Shown piece by piece: positions 22,955-33,445 of a DNA stretch of 41,128 nt (positions are counted from its first letter, which is position 1; each line of letters begins with the position of its first letter). This stretch comes from Candidatus Caribbeanibacter nitroreducens (GTDB lineage: Bacteria > Gemmatimonadota > Gemmatimonadetes > Palauibacterales > Palauibacteraceae), in contig CANPVF010000138.1 in the NCBI GenBank assembly GCA_947581645.1, positions 1 through 41,128 on the forward strand. Direction: 5' to 3'. The notes under the pieces are model-generated. The model was given only the letters and a program-made list of their open reading frames with translations, did not search any database and was not told where the DNA came from. Both the position numbers and the translations under genes were made by a program.

Positions 22955-24475
22955 TCAGGCGCTCCAGGCCTCGCTCACCGCTTCCCGCGCCACGTCCCGC
23001 AGCTGGCGCACCTCGTCGGGGCCGATCTCCTCTCCGGCCTCGATTCGGCGGCAGAGCTCGGGCAGGCGGTCGCGGACCGCGTCCCGGATCCTCCGCTCGG
23101 CGTCCCCCACCCGCTCCACCGGAACCGGCTGGAGGACACCGCCGGTGGCGGCCAGGAGCGTCGCCACCTGCTCCGCCGGAGGCACGGGATCGCCCTCCCC
23201 CTGCTTCAGCACTTCCCGGACGCGACGTCCGCGCTCCAGCGTCGCGCGGGTCTCCTCGTCCAGCTGTGTCGAGAAGCGAGAGAAGACCTCCAGCTCCAGG
23301 AACTGGGCGTAGGCGAGCTTCAGGTCGGAGACCACGGTCCGGTAGGCCGACAGCTGTGCCCGCCCGCCGACGCGCGAGACCGAGCGCTCCACGTCGACGG
23401 CGGGCAGCACGCCGCGGTGGAAGAGGTCCGGGGAGAGGTAGATCTGTCCGTCGGTGATGGAGATGAGGTTCGTGGGGATGTAGGCGGAGACGTTCTGGGC
23501 CTCCGTCTCCACCACCGGCAGGGCGGTGAGCGAACCGCCCCCCTCCTCCTCCCGAAGACGGGTGGCCCGCTCCAGGAGCCGGGCGTGGACGTGAAAGATG
23601 TCTCCGGGAAAGGCCTCCCGCCCCGGCGGTCTCCGCAGCAGGAGCGAGAGCTCCCGGTAGGAGCGAGCGTGGCGGGTGAGGTCGTCGTAGACGATCAGGA
23701 CGTCGTGTCCGGCCTCGGTGAAGTGCTCGGCCATGGAGGTGGCCGCGTACGGCGCCACGTACTGCAGGCCCGGCGGGTCGTCGCCGCTGGCCACCACGAC
23801 CACGGTGTGCTCCATGGCGCCGGACCCGCGAAGCCGCTCCAGGACGCGCGCGACGGACGAGGTCCGCTGTCCGATCGCGCAGTACACGCACACCACGCCC
23901 GACGCCGCCTGGTTGACGATGGTGTCCACCGCCAGTGTCGTCTTGCCGGTCTGCCGGTCGCCGACGATCAGCTCCCGCTGGCCCCGTCCCACCGGAACCA
24001 GGGCGTCCACGGCCTTCACGCCGGTGTGCAGGGGTTCGGACACGGGGGCCCGGCTCAGGATCGGGGGCGCCGGCCGCTCGGCGGGGAGCCGGTGGGTGGC
24101 CCCGAGCGGGCCGCGCTCGTCCAGCGGCCGTCCGCTCCCGTCCACCACGCGGCCCAGGAGTTCCTCTCCCACGGGGACGCCGAACTCCCCTCCTGTCCGC
24201 CGCACCTCCTGTCCCGCTTCGATCCCGTCCTCCGGATCGAGCAGCACCACGCCGATGCCCGTCCGGTCGAGATCGAAGGCCAGGCCGAGCTCGCCCCCGG
24301 AGAACCGCAGGACCTCGTCCCTGCCCGCGCCGGAGAGGCCGGAGACGCGCACCACGCCCGCCTCCACGGAGCGGACGAGTCCGAACTCCCGCACCGGGGG
24401 GCGGCGGGCCGCCTCCTCCAGGGCCCGGGCCAGCGCGTCCAGGGGCCGGAGCACGGCCTCGTCCACGAGGGTCAC
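22955..24475 (-). CDS. atpA: N-ATPase alpha subunit
   Basis: A 506-residue non-catalytic nucleotide-binding subunit. It has Walker [10 protein letters not shown], Walker [10 protein letters not shown] and the alpha-specific [21 protein letters not shown]. The N-terminal region is shorter and more variable than in housekeeping F-ATPases, with no delta-binding helix, in line with the absence of a delta subunit. GTG at 24475 overlaps the atpF stop by 4 bases. Confidence 0.95.
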   Translation of the reverse strand: MTLVDEAVLRPLDALARALEEAARRPPVREFGLVRSVEAGVVRVSGLSGAGRDEVLRFSGGELGLAFDLDRTGIGVVLLDPEDGIEAGQEVRRTGGEFGVPVGEELLGRVVDGSGRPLDERGPLGATHRLPAERPAPPILSRAPVSEPLHTGVKAVDALVPVGRGQRELIVGDRQTGKTTLAVDTIVNQAASGVVCVYCAIGQRTSSVARVLERLRGSGAMEHTVVVVASGDDPPGLQYVAPYAATSMAEHFTEAGHDVLIVYDDLTRHARSYRELSLLLRRPPGREAFPGDIFHVHARLLERATRLREEEGGGSLTALPVVETEAQNVSAYIPTNLISITDGQIYLSPDLFHRGVLPAVDVERSVSRVGGRAQLSAYRTVVSDLKLAYAQFLELEVFSRFSTQLDEETRATLERGRRVREVLKQGEGDPVPPAEQVATLLAATGGVLQPVPVERVGDAERRIRDAVRDRLPELCRRIEAGEEIGPDEVRQLRDVAREAVSEAWSA

Positions 24476-25251
24476 GACGCCTCCTCCCGCGTGACCTCGG
24501 ACTCCAGGAGCTCCGAGACCTCCCTCTCGGCCAGGTCCAGGCGGTCGCCGGCACTCCAGGCGACTTTACGGTCGCCGGCCCGGAGCTCCACCCCCAGGAC
24601 GAGGTCCCACGAGGTGTCGAACTCGAGCTCCAGGCCACGGCCGATCCGGTCGTGGACGGCGGCTCTCAGCGCCTCCCGCTCGTCCCCGTCCAGCTCGAAC
24701 CGAGTGCGCACCTGCACCGTGTCGTCCTCCTCGCCCGCGGCCCGCCTGAAGTCCTCCGCCTCGGAGGGGTCCAGGCCCTCGAGCCGTCGCGCGAAGACGT
24801 GCACGGCCTGGCTCTCCAGCTCCCGGTCCGCCAGCTGGCGGAGGAGATCACGGGTGACGTCCACGGCGTGGTCGGCGACCCGCTCCCGGAGCTCCCGGAG
24901 CAGACTCTCCTGCTGGCGGCGGACGGCCCGCTGCCACCGCTCGCGGGACTCGGCCGCCTCCTCCCGGACCTCCTCCTCCAGCTCCTCGCGGAGCCGCTCG
25001 GCCTCGCGCTCCGCCTGCCGGAGTCGCTCGTCCCGCGCCTCGTCGAGGGCCCGCCGCTCCTCCCGGTAGGCCTCGGCCTCGCGCTCCGCCTCCTCCCTCT
25101 CGCGCTCGGCCTCCTCCTGGCGACGCCGGATCCGCTCCTCGCGGCGGTCCAGGGCCGCGGTGACCGGCCCGTACAGGACGTATCGCAGCAGGCCGACCAG
25201 GATCAGGAAGTTCAGGACCTGGGCTCCGAAGGTGAACCAGTCGATGTCCAC
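24472..25251 (-). CDS. atpF: N-ATPase b subunit with delta-like C-terminal part
   Basis: A 259-residue peripheral stalk subunit. It has one N-terminal membrane helix (residues 5-28), then a very charged Glu/Arg coiled coil to about residue 130, then a globular C-terminal part of about 110 residues. No atpH (delta) gene exists in this operon. In N-ATPases the long b subunit is thought to cover that role. GTG at 25251 lies three bases after the atpE stop. Confidence 0.92.
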   Translation of the reverse strand: MDIDWFTFGAQVLNFLILVGLLRYVLYGPVTAALDRREERIRRRQEEAEREREEAEREAEAYREERRALDEARDERLRQAEREAERLREELEEEVREEAAESRERWQRAVRRQQESLLRELRERVADHAVDVTRDLLRQLADRELESQAVHVFARRLEGLDPSEAEDFRRAAGEEDDTVQVRTRFELDGDEREALRAAVHDRIGRGLELEFDTSWDLVLGVELRAGDRKVAWSAGDRLDLAEREVSELLESEVTREEAS

Positions 25252-25254
25252 GGA

Positions 25255-25533
25255 TCAGCCTCCGGCCGCGGCCACCACGTGGTTCCAGAACGGGTTGGCG
25301 AAGATCAGGATCAGGGCCACGACGAGGCAGTAGATGGCCGTGGACTCGACCATGGCCAGCCCGACGAAGAGGGTCCGGGTGATCGTGTTCGACATGTCCG
25401 GCTGCTGTGCCATGGAGTTGAGCGCCCGGTCCAGCGCCCGCGCCTCCCCCAGGGCCGGGGCGATGGTGCCGATGGCGATCGTGAGACCTGCCACGGCCAT
25501 CGATACTATTCCCACCAACTCTATGCTTCCCAT
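25255..25533 (-). CDS. atpE: N-ATPase c subunit with two ion-site carboxylates
   Basis: A 92-residue hairpin of two membrane helices that forms the rotor ring. Helix 2 has Glu63-Ser64-Thr65 and Tyr68 (VESTAIY), the ligand set of Na+-type rings. Helix 1 has Glu30 (ALGEARA) at the position of Gln32 in Ilyobacter. Two carboxylates per subunit are a mark of N-ATPases, and the Burkholderia pseudomallei ring of this kind has 17 subunits and was reported to be a proton ring. Na+ or H+ use here is therefore open. The translation start lies in a strikingly AT-rich stretch. Confidence 0.95.
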   Translation of the reverse strand: MGSIELVGIVSMAVAGLTIAIGTIAPALGEARALDRALNSMAQQPDMSNTITRTLFVGLAMVESTAIYCLVVALILIFANPFWNHVVAAAGG

Positions 25534-25572
25534 CTTCTTATCCTATTCTGTATCGAGTACATTATTGACGTG
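25534..25572 (-). promoter_or_regulatory. AT-rich translation initiation region of atpE
   Basis: The 40 bases at 25531-25570 are only 35% GC (14 of 40 counted) in a roughly 70% GC region. They include the atpE ATG, AGGATAAGAAG ahead of it and the last codons of atpB. An unstructured start would help the high translation needed for the many-copy c subunit, as known for atpE in E. coli. Confidence 0.55.
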
Positions 25573-26262
25573 GGGAGGCTCGACCGGGCGCTCGGCCGCG
25601 TGGGTCCGCACGGCGGACAGCACGTAGACCAGCGCCAGCATGCCGAACACGTAGGCCTGGATGAGTCCGATCAGCAGCCCGAAGCCCTGCAGGACCGCGG
25701 GGAACAGGAAGGGCACCACCGAGACGATGATGGCGGCGATCAGCTGTCCGCTCATGATGTTGCCGAACAGGCGCACGGCCAGGGCCAGGGTCCGCGAGAG
25801 CTCCCCGACCACGTGGAAGGGGAGCATGAGGGGAGTGGGTCGGACGTAGTCCCGCAGATACTCCCGCCACCCGCGGGCCATGACCGCGAACGCGGGGATG
25901 GCCAGGAACACGGTGGCCGCCAGGGCCGCCGTCGTGGAGAGGGAGGCGGTGGGGGGCGTGTACCCCGGCACGATCCCGAGGACGGAGGCCCCTGCGATGA
26001 ACAGGAAGAGCGTGCCCACGAACGCCAGGTACGGGTCGGGGTCCTTCGCACCCGCCTCGCGCACCTGCTCCCGCATCTGCTCCACGACGAGCTCCAGGAG
26101 CAGCTGCCAGCGCGAGGGCTCCACGTCGGCGCTGATTCGCCGGGTGACGAGCCAGGAACCGGTCACCAGCACCACCATCAGGACCCAGGTTCCGGCCAGG
26201 GTGAGATTCACCCGCACCGGCCCCCAAGCCCAGAGAACCACCGAATCCGGCCCGAACGGCAT
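25543..26262 (-). CDS. atpB: N-ATPase a subunit
   Basis: A 239-residue membrane stator subunit with five or six helices. The essential Arg is in helix 4, ELSRTLALAVRLFGNIMSGQ. The C-terminal helix has GLIQAYVFGMLALVYV, with the conserved Gln and Tyr positions. It forms the two ion half-channels beside the c ring. ATG at 26262 is two bases after the atpR stop. Confidence 0.94.
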   Translation of the reverse strand: MPFGPDSVVLWAWGPVRVNLTLAGTWVLMVVLVTGSWLVTRRISADVEPSRWQLLLELVVEQMREQVREAGAKDPDPYLAFVGTLFLFIAGASVLGIVPGYTPPTASLSTTAALAATVFLAIPAFAVMARGWREYLRDYVRPTPLMLPFHVVGELSRTLALAVRLFGNIMSGQLIAAIIVSVVPFLFPAVLQGFGLLIGLIQAYVFGMLALVYVLSAVRTHAAERPVEPPHVNNVLDTE

Positions 26263-26264
26263 CG

Positions 26265-26534
26265 TCAGTCCCCCTCCCGCGGACGGAGTCGGTGCACCAG
26301 CACGGTGCGGACGAGGAGGAAGCCGAGGAGTCCGGCGGCGGCCGGCACGATCCCCCGCACGGCCAGCAGACCGAACCCGACGCCGGCGATCGACAGGCGC
26401 AGCAGATAGCTCCCGGCGAGCAGCAGAGGCGGACGGCGCGACGTCTCCGCCCGCGTCAGGGTGATCCAGAGCCCCCCGAAGTAGGCCGCCCCGATGACCA
26501 TTCCGGCGACGAACCCGACAGCGGCGCCGATCAT
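26265..26534 (-). CDS. atpR: N-ATPase AtpR membrane subunit
   Basis: An 89-residue protein with three predicted helices. An Arg sits in the second helix (SYLLRLSIAGVGF), the feature noted for AtpR, which is proposed to interact with the carboxylates of the c subunit during ring assembly. It occurs only in N-ATPase operons. ATG at 26534 overlaps the atpQ stop by 4 bases and has GGGAGGGA upstream; a longer frame to 26633 lies entirely inside atpQ. Confidence 0.92.
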   Translation of the reverse strand: MIGAAVGFVAGMVIGAAYFGGLWITLTRAETSRRPPLLLAGSYLLRLSIAGVGFGLLAVRGIVPAAAGLLGFLLVRTVLVHRLRPREGD

Positions 26535-26840
26535 GGTCCCGGTCCCTCCCCCCCGTCGCTCTCCCGCTTCACCCAGTACCAGGCGTTCACGCAGCCCACC
26601 ACCACGCCCACCACGAGCCCCGTGAGCGTCCACGAGACGGTGCCCGGCGTCGCCGACAGGCGGGCGTCCAGGAACATCCCCAGGCCGATGCCCAGCAGGG
26701 CCGGCACGGCCACCGACCAGCCGACGAGACCGAACATGCCGAGTCCGAACCAGACGCCCCGGTCCCCCTCCCGGCGCGCCCGGAGCTTGCGACGGGCCTT
26801 GCCGCCGACGGTCTCGTCGAGCCGCTCGTCCCTGCGCCCC

Positions 26841-26854
<14 letters not shown>
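26531..26854 (-). CDS. atpQ: N-ATPase AtpQ (AtpI-like) membrane subunit
   Basis: A 107-residue protein with a charged N-terminus and two helices (FGLVGWSVAVPALLGIGLGMFLD and TLTGLVVGVVVGCVNAWYWV). It matches the AtpI/AtpQ type, thought to act as an assembly factor for the c ring. GTG at 26854 overlaps atpC by 14 bases. Confidence 0.9.
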
Positions 26855-28972
<2,118 letters not shown>

Positions 28973-28993
28973 TCAGCGACGGCGAGGAGAGGC

Positions 28994-30091
28994 GTGGAAC
29001 GAGGACGCGACGAGGCGGGGACCGACGGCCGGCGGGCGGACCGGCCGCATCTCGCCCTGCGCTGGCTCCGTTCTCTCCTGGTGGTGGCCCTGTTCCTCTT
29101 CGCCGTGCGGCTCCTCGGAGCCGCCACGCACGCCCTCTCCCCCTTTCTCACCGTCCACCTTCCTTCCCTCGTGGGAGGGCCGATCGCGGCCGTGGGTCTG
29201 GGCTGGCTGGCCACGTACGTGCTCCTCAACGGCTCCGTGGTCGCCGCCCTGGGACTGTCCCTCTACGCTTCGGGCGCGCTCCCGCTGGAGCACGCGTTCC
29301 TCGTACTGGCGGGCTCCAGGCTCGGCGCCTCCGCCTTCGTCATCCTCATGGGAGCCCTGGATCACCTGAAGAACGGGCGCGGAAGCCTGCGTGAGTCGCT
29401 GGGGCTCGGCCTCCTGACCCTCATCGTGACGCACACCCTGTATCTCCCGGCCACCGCCGCGGGGTACGTGCTCCTGCGCCAGCTCCCGCCGGCGACCATA
29501 GCGGCCCTGGGGGCGGACTCCCTGGGACTGCCCACGCTGGAGGTGCTCCGCGGGCTCACCGCCGGGGTCGCCGAGCTGCTGGGCCCGGGCCTCGCCTTCG
29601 GGGTGGCCGTGGTCCTCTTCGTCGTGAGCCTCCAGTTCTTCGACCGAATGCTGGAGGACGTGGACGCGGACGGGCTGCGCGACCGCTGGTTCGGGCGGCT
29701 GGACAACCGGTGGATCTCCTACGCGCTCGGCACCGGGGTGACCACGGTCACGGCCAGCGTGTCGTTCTCCATCGGAGTGGTGGTTCCCCTGTACAACCGG
29801 CGGTGGATCGGCCCGGACCGGATCACCCCCTACATCATGGGGGCGAGCCTCGGAACGCTGGCCGACACGCTGCTGGTGGCCCTGGTGCTGGGCACCACGC
29901 TCGGAACGGGCACGGTGGTCCTGATGGCCATGGTGGTGGCGGTCGTGACGGCCGTCGCGCTGGTGGCCTACGCGCCCTACCGCGCCCTGGTCGCGGGCGG
30001 ACTGGAGTGGGTCACCGGCGAACAGCGCAACTTCCGGTGGGCCGCGGCCGGCCTGCTGGCGGCGCCGGCCCTGCTCCTGCTGTTCGGCTGA
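28994..30091 (+). CDS. Na/Pi-cotransporter-like membrane protein
   Basis: A 365-residue membrane protein with about nine helices. It contains two inverted segments with small-residue motifs, LAGSRLGASAFVILMG and YIMGASLGTLADTLLVALVLG, which fit the NptA/PF02690 sodium:phosphate symporter fold, though the QSSS motif of true phosphate carriers is not visible. The substrate is uncertain. GTG at 28994 follows GAGGAGAGGC; the very long frame upstream is antisense to atpD and rejected. It is divergent from the N-ATPase operon and shares its palindromes, which could tie ion transport to ATPase expression. Confidence 0.75.
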   Translation: MERGRDEAGTDGRRADRPHLALRWLRSLLVVALFLFAVRLLGAATHALSPFLTVHLPSLVGGPIAAVGLGWLATYVLLNGSVVAALGLSLYASGALPLEHAFLVLAGSRLGASAFVILMGALDHLKNGRGSLRESLGLGLLTLIVTHTLYLPATAAGYVLLRQLPPATIAALGADSLGLPTLEVLRGLTAGVAELLGPGLAFGVAVVLFVVSLQFFDRMLEDVDADGLRDRWFGRLDNRWISYALGTGVTTVTASVSFSIGVVVPLYNRRWIGPDRITPYIMGASLGTLADTLLVALVLGTTLGTGTVVLMAMVVAVVTAVALVAYAPYRALVAGGLEWVTGEQRNFRWAAAGLLAAPALLLLFG

Positions 30092-30112
30092 GCGCCGGAG
30101 CCGGAGCTCCGA

Positions 30113-31558
30113 TCAGAGGCCGAAGGGGTAGGTCTCCGGCTCGCCCTCGACCTGCTCGGAGTCCAGCGGCGTCAGGGCGTCCGTCTCCTCCAGCCACACG
30201 AGCTCGTCGAACTGGCGGGAGAGGGAGGCCTGGACGTACTCGTCCCCGTCGTCTCCCGGGTCCCGGACCACGCCCACCGTGCGCAGAGGTCGGGTGTCGG
30301 CCAGGCGCTCCCGCACCGCGGGCGGGGCCCGGTGGTGGATCGGAAGCAGCGCACGCGGCTCCTCCATGTGGGTCAGGAGGTGCTCATAGCTGTCGTCGCG
30401 TGCAGGCCCCAGCTCCCGGGTCTCCGGCGGCCCCTCCCAGCGGGACGCCACGGTCACCGACCCGCGGTCGGTGACCATTCCCACCAGGTACGCCCTCTTG
30501 TCGAGCTCCTCCCGAGCCAGCTCGCCCAGGCTGGTCCGTCCCCTCCGGCCCATGCTCGTGGCCGAGGCGTCGCCGACGTGGGCGTTGTGCGCCCACACGA
30601 CGCCCCGGGAGTCCGGCCCGTGGTGGGCCAGGAGCATCCGGAGGGTGTCCAGCATGTGCTCCTCCCGGACGTTCCACGCCTTCGCTCCTCCCCGGTAGAG
30701 CAGGCGATAGTAGCGCTCCGCATCGGCCACCAGACGGGCGTTCTGCACGGCCTGCACGAAGTCCTCGCCGATACCGGGAAGCGCGAGCCTCTCCTCCAGG
30801 AGCTCCCGCAGCTGGGCCATCACGGCCTCCTCGCACTCCTCGAACGTCTCGCGGGTGGCCTCGCTCGTGTAGCGGCCGGGCTCGTCCTGCCAGGGCGCGA
30901 GGCACGAGTATCGGGAGCGTGCCTCGTCGGCGGCCTCCGGATCCACCCGCTCGAGGTACTCCAGTATTTCCCGTACCGAGTCGTTCATTCCGAACAGGTC
31001 GAGCCCGTGCAGGGCCACGCGATCGCCTCGCTCTCCGATCCCCGAGTTGAAGTCGCGCAGGCTCTCCACGAACTCGCGGGTCTCCCGGTTGCGCCACAGC
31101 CACCGGGGAAACCGGGCGAAGGCCGTCCACTCGGATTCCGGCACGTCACCGTCGCGCACGTAGCGATCGATGCGGGCGGTGTCGCTCCAGTCCGCCTCCA
31201 GGGCCACGAAGTCGAAGTCGTGCACCGCCAGCAGCTCCCGGGTGAGCCGCGACCGCATGCGGTGGAACTCCGACGTGCCGTGCGTGGACGCACCGAGCAG
31301 GACGACCCGCGCCCCGGACGCCCGGCGGAGGAAGCCGTCCAGGTCGGCGCGGCCGATGCTCTCGAAGGGCTCGGCGAAGTCCAGGACCTCGGTGGCCAGC
31401 TCCTCGTCGGACACGTCCTCGGGCATGACGGCCACGGCGTCGTCCCCGGGACTGGCGGCCGAGGGCTCCGTTCGGGACGGAGCGTCGCCCTCGTAGTCGT
31501 CCTCCTCGGTCTGCCCGTGTCCCTCTTCCGGCGTCGGGTCCTCGTTCGGTGCGCTCAT
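30113..31558 (-). CDS. Erythromycin-esterase-family protein, first motif Glu missing
   Basis: A 481-residue protein of the erythromycin esterase-like superfamily. It has an acidic N-terminal 50 residues, then LLGASTHGTSEFHRMR (His93, Glu97), LEADWSDT, and WAHNAHVGD with the conserved His pair. The usual GE(A/S)xHG has Ala90 in place of Glu, so classical macrolide hydrolysis is doubtful. Related domains occur in the DosR-regulated Rv2030c of Mycobacterium tuberculosis, where the function is unknown. ATG at 31558 follows AGAGGATAC. It lies 34 bases after polX in the same direction, and ends 21 bases from the convergent Na/Pi gene. Confidence 0.88.
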   Translation of the reverse strand: MSAPNEDPTPEEGHGQTEEDDYEGDAPSRTEPSAASPGDDAVAVMPEDVSDEELATEVLDFAEPFESIGRADLDGFLRRASGARVVLLGASTHGTSEFHRMRSRLTRELLAVHDFDFVALEADWSDTARIDRYVRDGDVPESEWTAFARFPRWLWRNRETREFVESLRDFNSGIGERGDRVALHGLDLFGMNDSVREILEYLERVDPEAADEARSRYSCLAPWQDEPGRYTSEATRETFEECEEAVMAQLRELLEERLALPGIGEDFVQAVQNARLVADAERYYRLLYRGGAKAWNVREEHMLDTLRMLLAHHGPDSRGVVWAHNAHVGDASATSMGRRGRTSLGELAREELDKRAYLVGMVTDRGSVTVASRWEGPPETRELGPARDDSYEHLLTHMEEPRALLPIHHRAPPAVRERLADTRPLRTVGVVRDPGDDGDEYVQASLSRQFDELVWLEETDALTPLDSEQVEGEPETYPFGL

Positions 31559-31592
31559 GTATCCTCTGTCCTCGCTGTTTCGTCGTCCGTGA

Positions 31593-33344
31593 TCATTCCC
31601 TGTCGAGCCACTTCTTCAGCTCCGAGAGGGAGCGTGTATTCAGCACGTCGTCCGGCTCGAGCCATCCCCTGCGGGCCTGCGCCACGCCGTACTCCATGTA
31701 CCGGAGGTTGTCCGTGCTGTGAGCGTCCGTGGAGATGACCACCGGGACGCCGAGCTCGCGGGCCCGGAAGACGTGACGGTCGCTGAGGTCCAGGCGCTCC
31801 GGGTTGGCATTCAGCTCCACCGCCACGTCGTGCTCGCGCGCCGCCTCCAGGACGGCCTCCACGTCCAGGTCGTACGGCTGCCGTTCGTTGATCCGACGTC
31901 CCGTGGGATGGGCCAGCACGTGGACGGCCGGGTGCGAGACGGCGGTGACGATGCGCTCCGTCTGCTCGGCCCCGTCCAGGTCCATGTAGGAGTGGACGGA
32001 CACCAGGACCAGGTCGAGCTTCTCCAGGTGCTCGTCGTCCAGGTCCAGTGACCCGTCCTTCAGGATGTCCACTTCCAGCGACCGGAGGATCTCGATGTCC
32101 AGGTCCCCCTCGAAGCCGTCGATCTCCTTCCACTGCTCCTCCAGCTCGTCCTCGTCCAGTCCCCCGGCCACGCTGACGCGCCGGGAGTGGTCGGTGATGG
32201 CCATGTACTCGTAGCCCCGCTCCTGGCAGGCCCGGGCCATGGTCTCGATCGTGTTCTTGCCGTCGGACCAGGTGGAGTGCATCTGCAGGTCGCCGCGGAT
32301 GTCGGACAGCTCGACCAGGTCGGGGAGCTCGTCCTCCCCGGCGGCCTCGATCTCGCCCCGATCCTCCCGGAGCTCCGGCGGCATCCACACGAGGCCGAGG
32401 GCCTCGTAGACGCCCTCCTCGGTCTCGCCGGCCACACGCTCGCCCTCGCCGGGCTCCATCTCGTCCGGATCGACCCCCTCCGGGATCTCGAACACCCCGT
32501 ACTCGCTCACCCGGAGGCCGTCGTCGAGGGCACGCTTGCGCAGCTTCACGTTGTGCTCGAGCGACCCGGTGAAGTACTGGAGCGCCGCTCCGTAGGACTC
32601 CCCGGGCAGGATCCGCAGGTCCACCTGCAGACCGGGGCGAAGGACGACGCTCCCCCGGGTCTCCCCGGCCTCGATGACGCGCTCCACCAGGTCGTAGGAG
32701 GTGAAGTGCTCCATCACGGGCCCGGCGTCATCGCAGGCCACGAGCAGGTCGATGTCGCCCACGGTCTCCTTCCGCCGGCGGTAGCTTCCCGCCACGTCCA
32801 GCTCCTCGACGCCGGGAGCTTCCCCCATGTACTCCAGGAGCGGCTCCACCCAGCGGTCGGCGTCGCCCAGGCGGAAACGCTCCCGGTGCTCGCGGAAATC
32901 CTCGATGGCCTGGCGCAGCTTCTCGGCGGTCTTCTGGCCGAACCCCTCCAGCTCGACGACCCGTCCCCCGTCCAGGGCGTCCTCGAGGTCGTCGACGGTC
33001 TCGATGTCCAGCTCCTCCCAGAGCTTCTTCGCCTTCTTCGGGCCGATGCCCTCCAGGTCCAGGAGATCGGCCACGGTGGGCGGGACCTCGTCGTGCAGAT
33101 CCCGGAGAAGCTGGAATTCGCCGGTCTCCACCATCTCGGTGATGTATCCGGAGATGTCCTCGCCGATGCCGGAGAGCTCGGTCAGGTCCTCACCCTCCTC
33201 CACCATCTCGGCGAGGGAGCGCGTCAGCCCCTCGATGGTTCGCACGGCGTTCCGGTAGGCTCGCACGCGGAACGGGTTCGCCTCCTGGATCTCCAGGAGG
33301 TCGGCCACCTCGCTGAGTCGTTCGGCGATCTCTACGTTTTCCAT
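31593..33344 (-). CDS. polX: DNA polymerase X with PHP domain
   Basis: A 583-residue gap-filling repair polymerase. It has N-terminal helix-hairpin-helix motifs (LSGIGEDISGYI, LEGIGPKKAKKL, LEGFGQKTAEKL), a nucleotidyltransferase palm with GDIDLLVAC and LQVDLRIL as metal sites, then a PHP phosphoesterase domain (DLQMHSTWSDG, ITDHS, VSVHSY, AHPTGR, STDAHS). It resembles Bacillus subtilis PolX, which acts in base excision repair. The protein is very Glu/Asp-rich. ATG at 33344 has no ribosome site but lies just after TAAGCT, so the message may be leaderless. Confidence 0.94.
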   Translation of the reverse strand: MENVEIAERLSEVADLLEIQEANPFRVRAYRNAVRTIEGLTRSLAEMVEEGEDLTELSGIGEDISGYITEMVETGEFQLLRDLHDEVPPTVADLLDLEGIGPKKAKKLWEELDIETVDDLEDALDGGRVVELEGFGQKTAEKLRQAIEDFREHRERFRLGDADRWVEPLLEYMGEAPGVEELDVAGSYRRRKETVGDIDLLVACDDAGPVMEHFTSYDLVERVIEAGETRGSVVLRPGLQVDLRILPGESYGAALQYFTGSLEHNVKLRKRALDDGLRVSEYGVFEIPEGVDPDEMEPGEGERVAGETEEGVYEALGLVWMPPELREDRGEIEAAGEDELPDLVELSDIRGDLQMHSTWSDGKNTIETMARACQERGYEYMAITDHSRRVSVAGGLDEDELEEQWKEIDGFEGDLDIEILRSLEVDILKDGSLDLDDEHLEKLDLVLVSVHSYMDLDGAEQTERIVTAVSHPAVHVLAHPTGRRINERQPYDLDVEAVLEAAREHDVAVELNANPERLDLSDRHVFRARELGVPVVISTDAHSTDNLRYMEYGVAQARRGWLEPDDVLNTRSLSELKKWLDRE

Positions 33345-33351
33345 GGACTGT

Positions 33352-33357
33352 AGCTTA
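33352..33357 (-). promoter_or_regulatory. Candidate -10 box of polX
   Basis: TAAGCT on the minus strand begins at 33357, 48 bases from a GTGGGGGG arm at 33405 and 13 bases before the ATG. A start at the usual distance would fall on or next to the ATG. Confidence 0.4.
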
Positions 33358-33404
33358 GCGTGGAACACTGCTCCGACTCCGTCGGGCAGGCCTCGGGGGA
33401 GGAC

Positions 33405-33445
33405 GTGGGGGGAGGCCGCCGGCGTCCGTCGGGAGAACTCCCATG
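33405..33445 (-). promoter_or_regulatory. Two palindrome-related sites between polX and the CapA-like gene
   Basis: GTGGGGGGAGGCCGCCG (33405-33421) keeps one arm. TCGGGAGAACTCCCATG (33429-33445) shares an identical 12-base core, GGGAGAACTCCC, with the copy ahead of the response regulator. The second includes the ATG of the CapA-like gene, and its GGGAG can also act as that gene's ribosome site. Confidence 0.45.
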
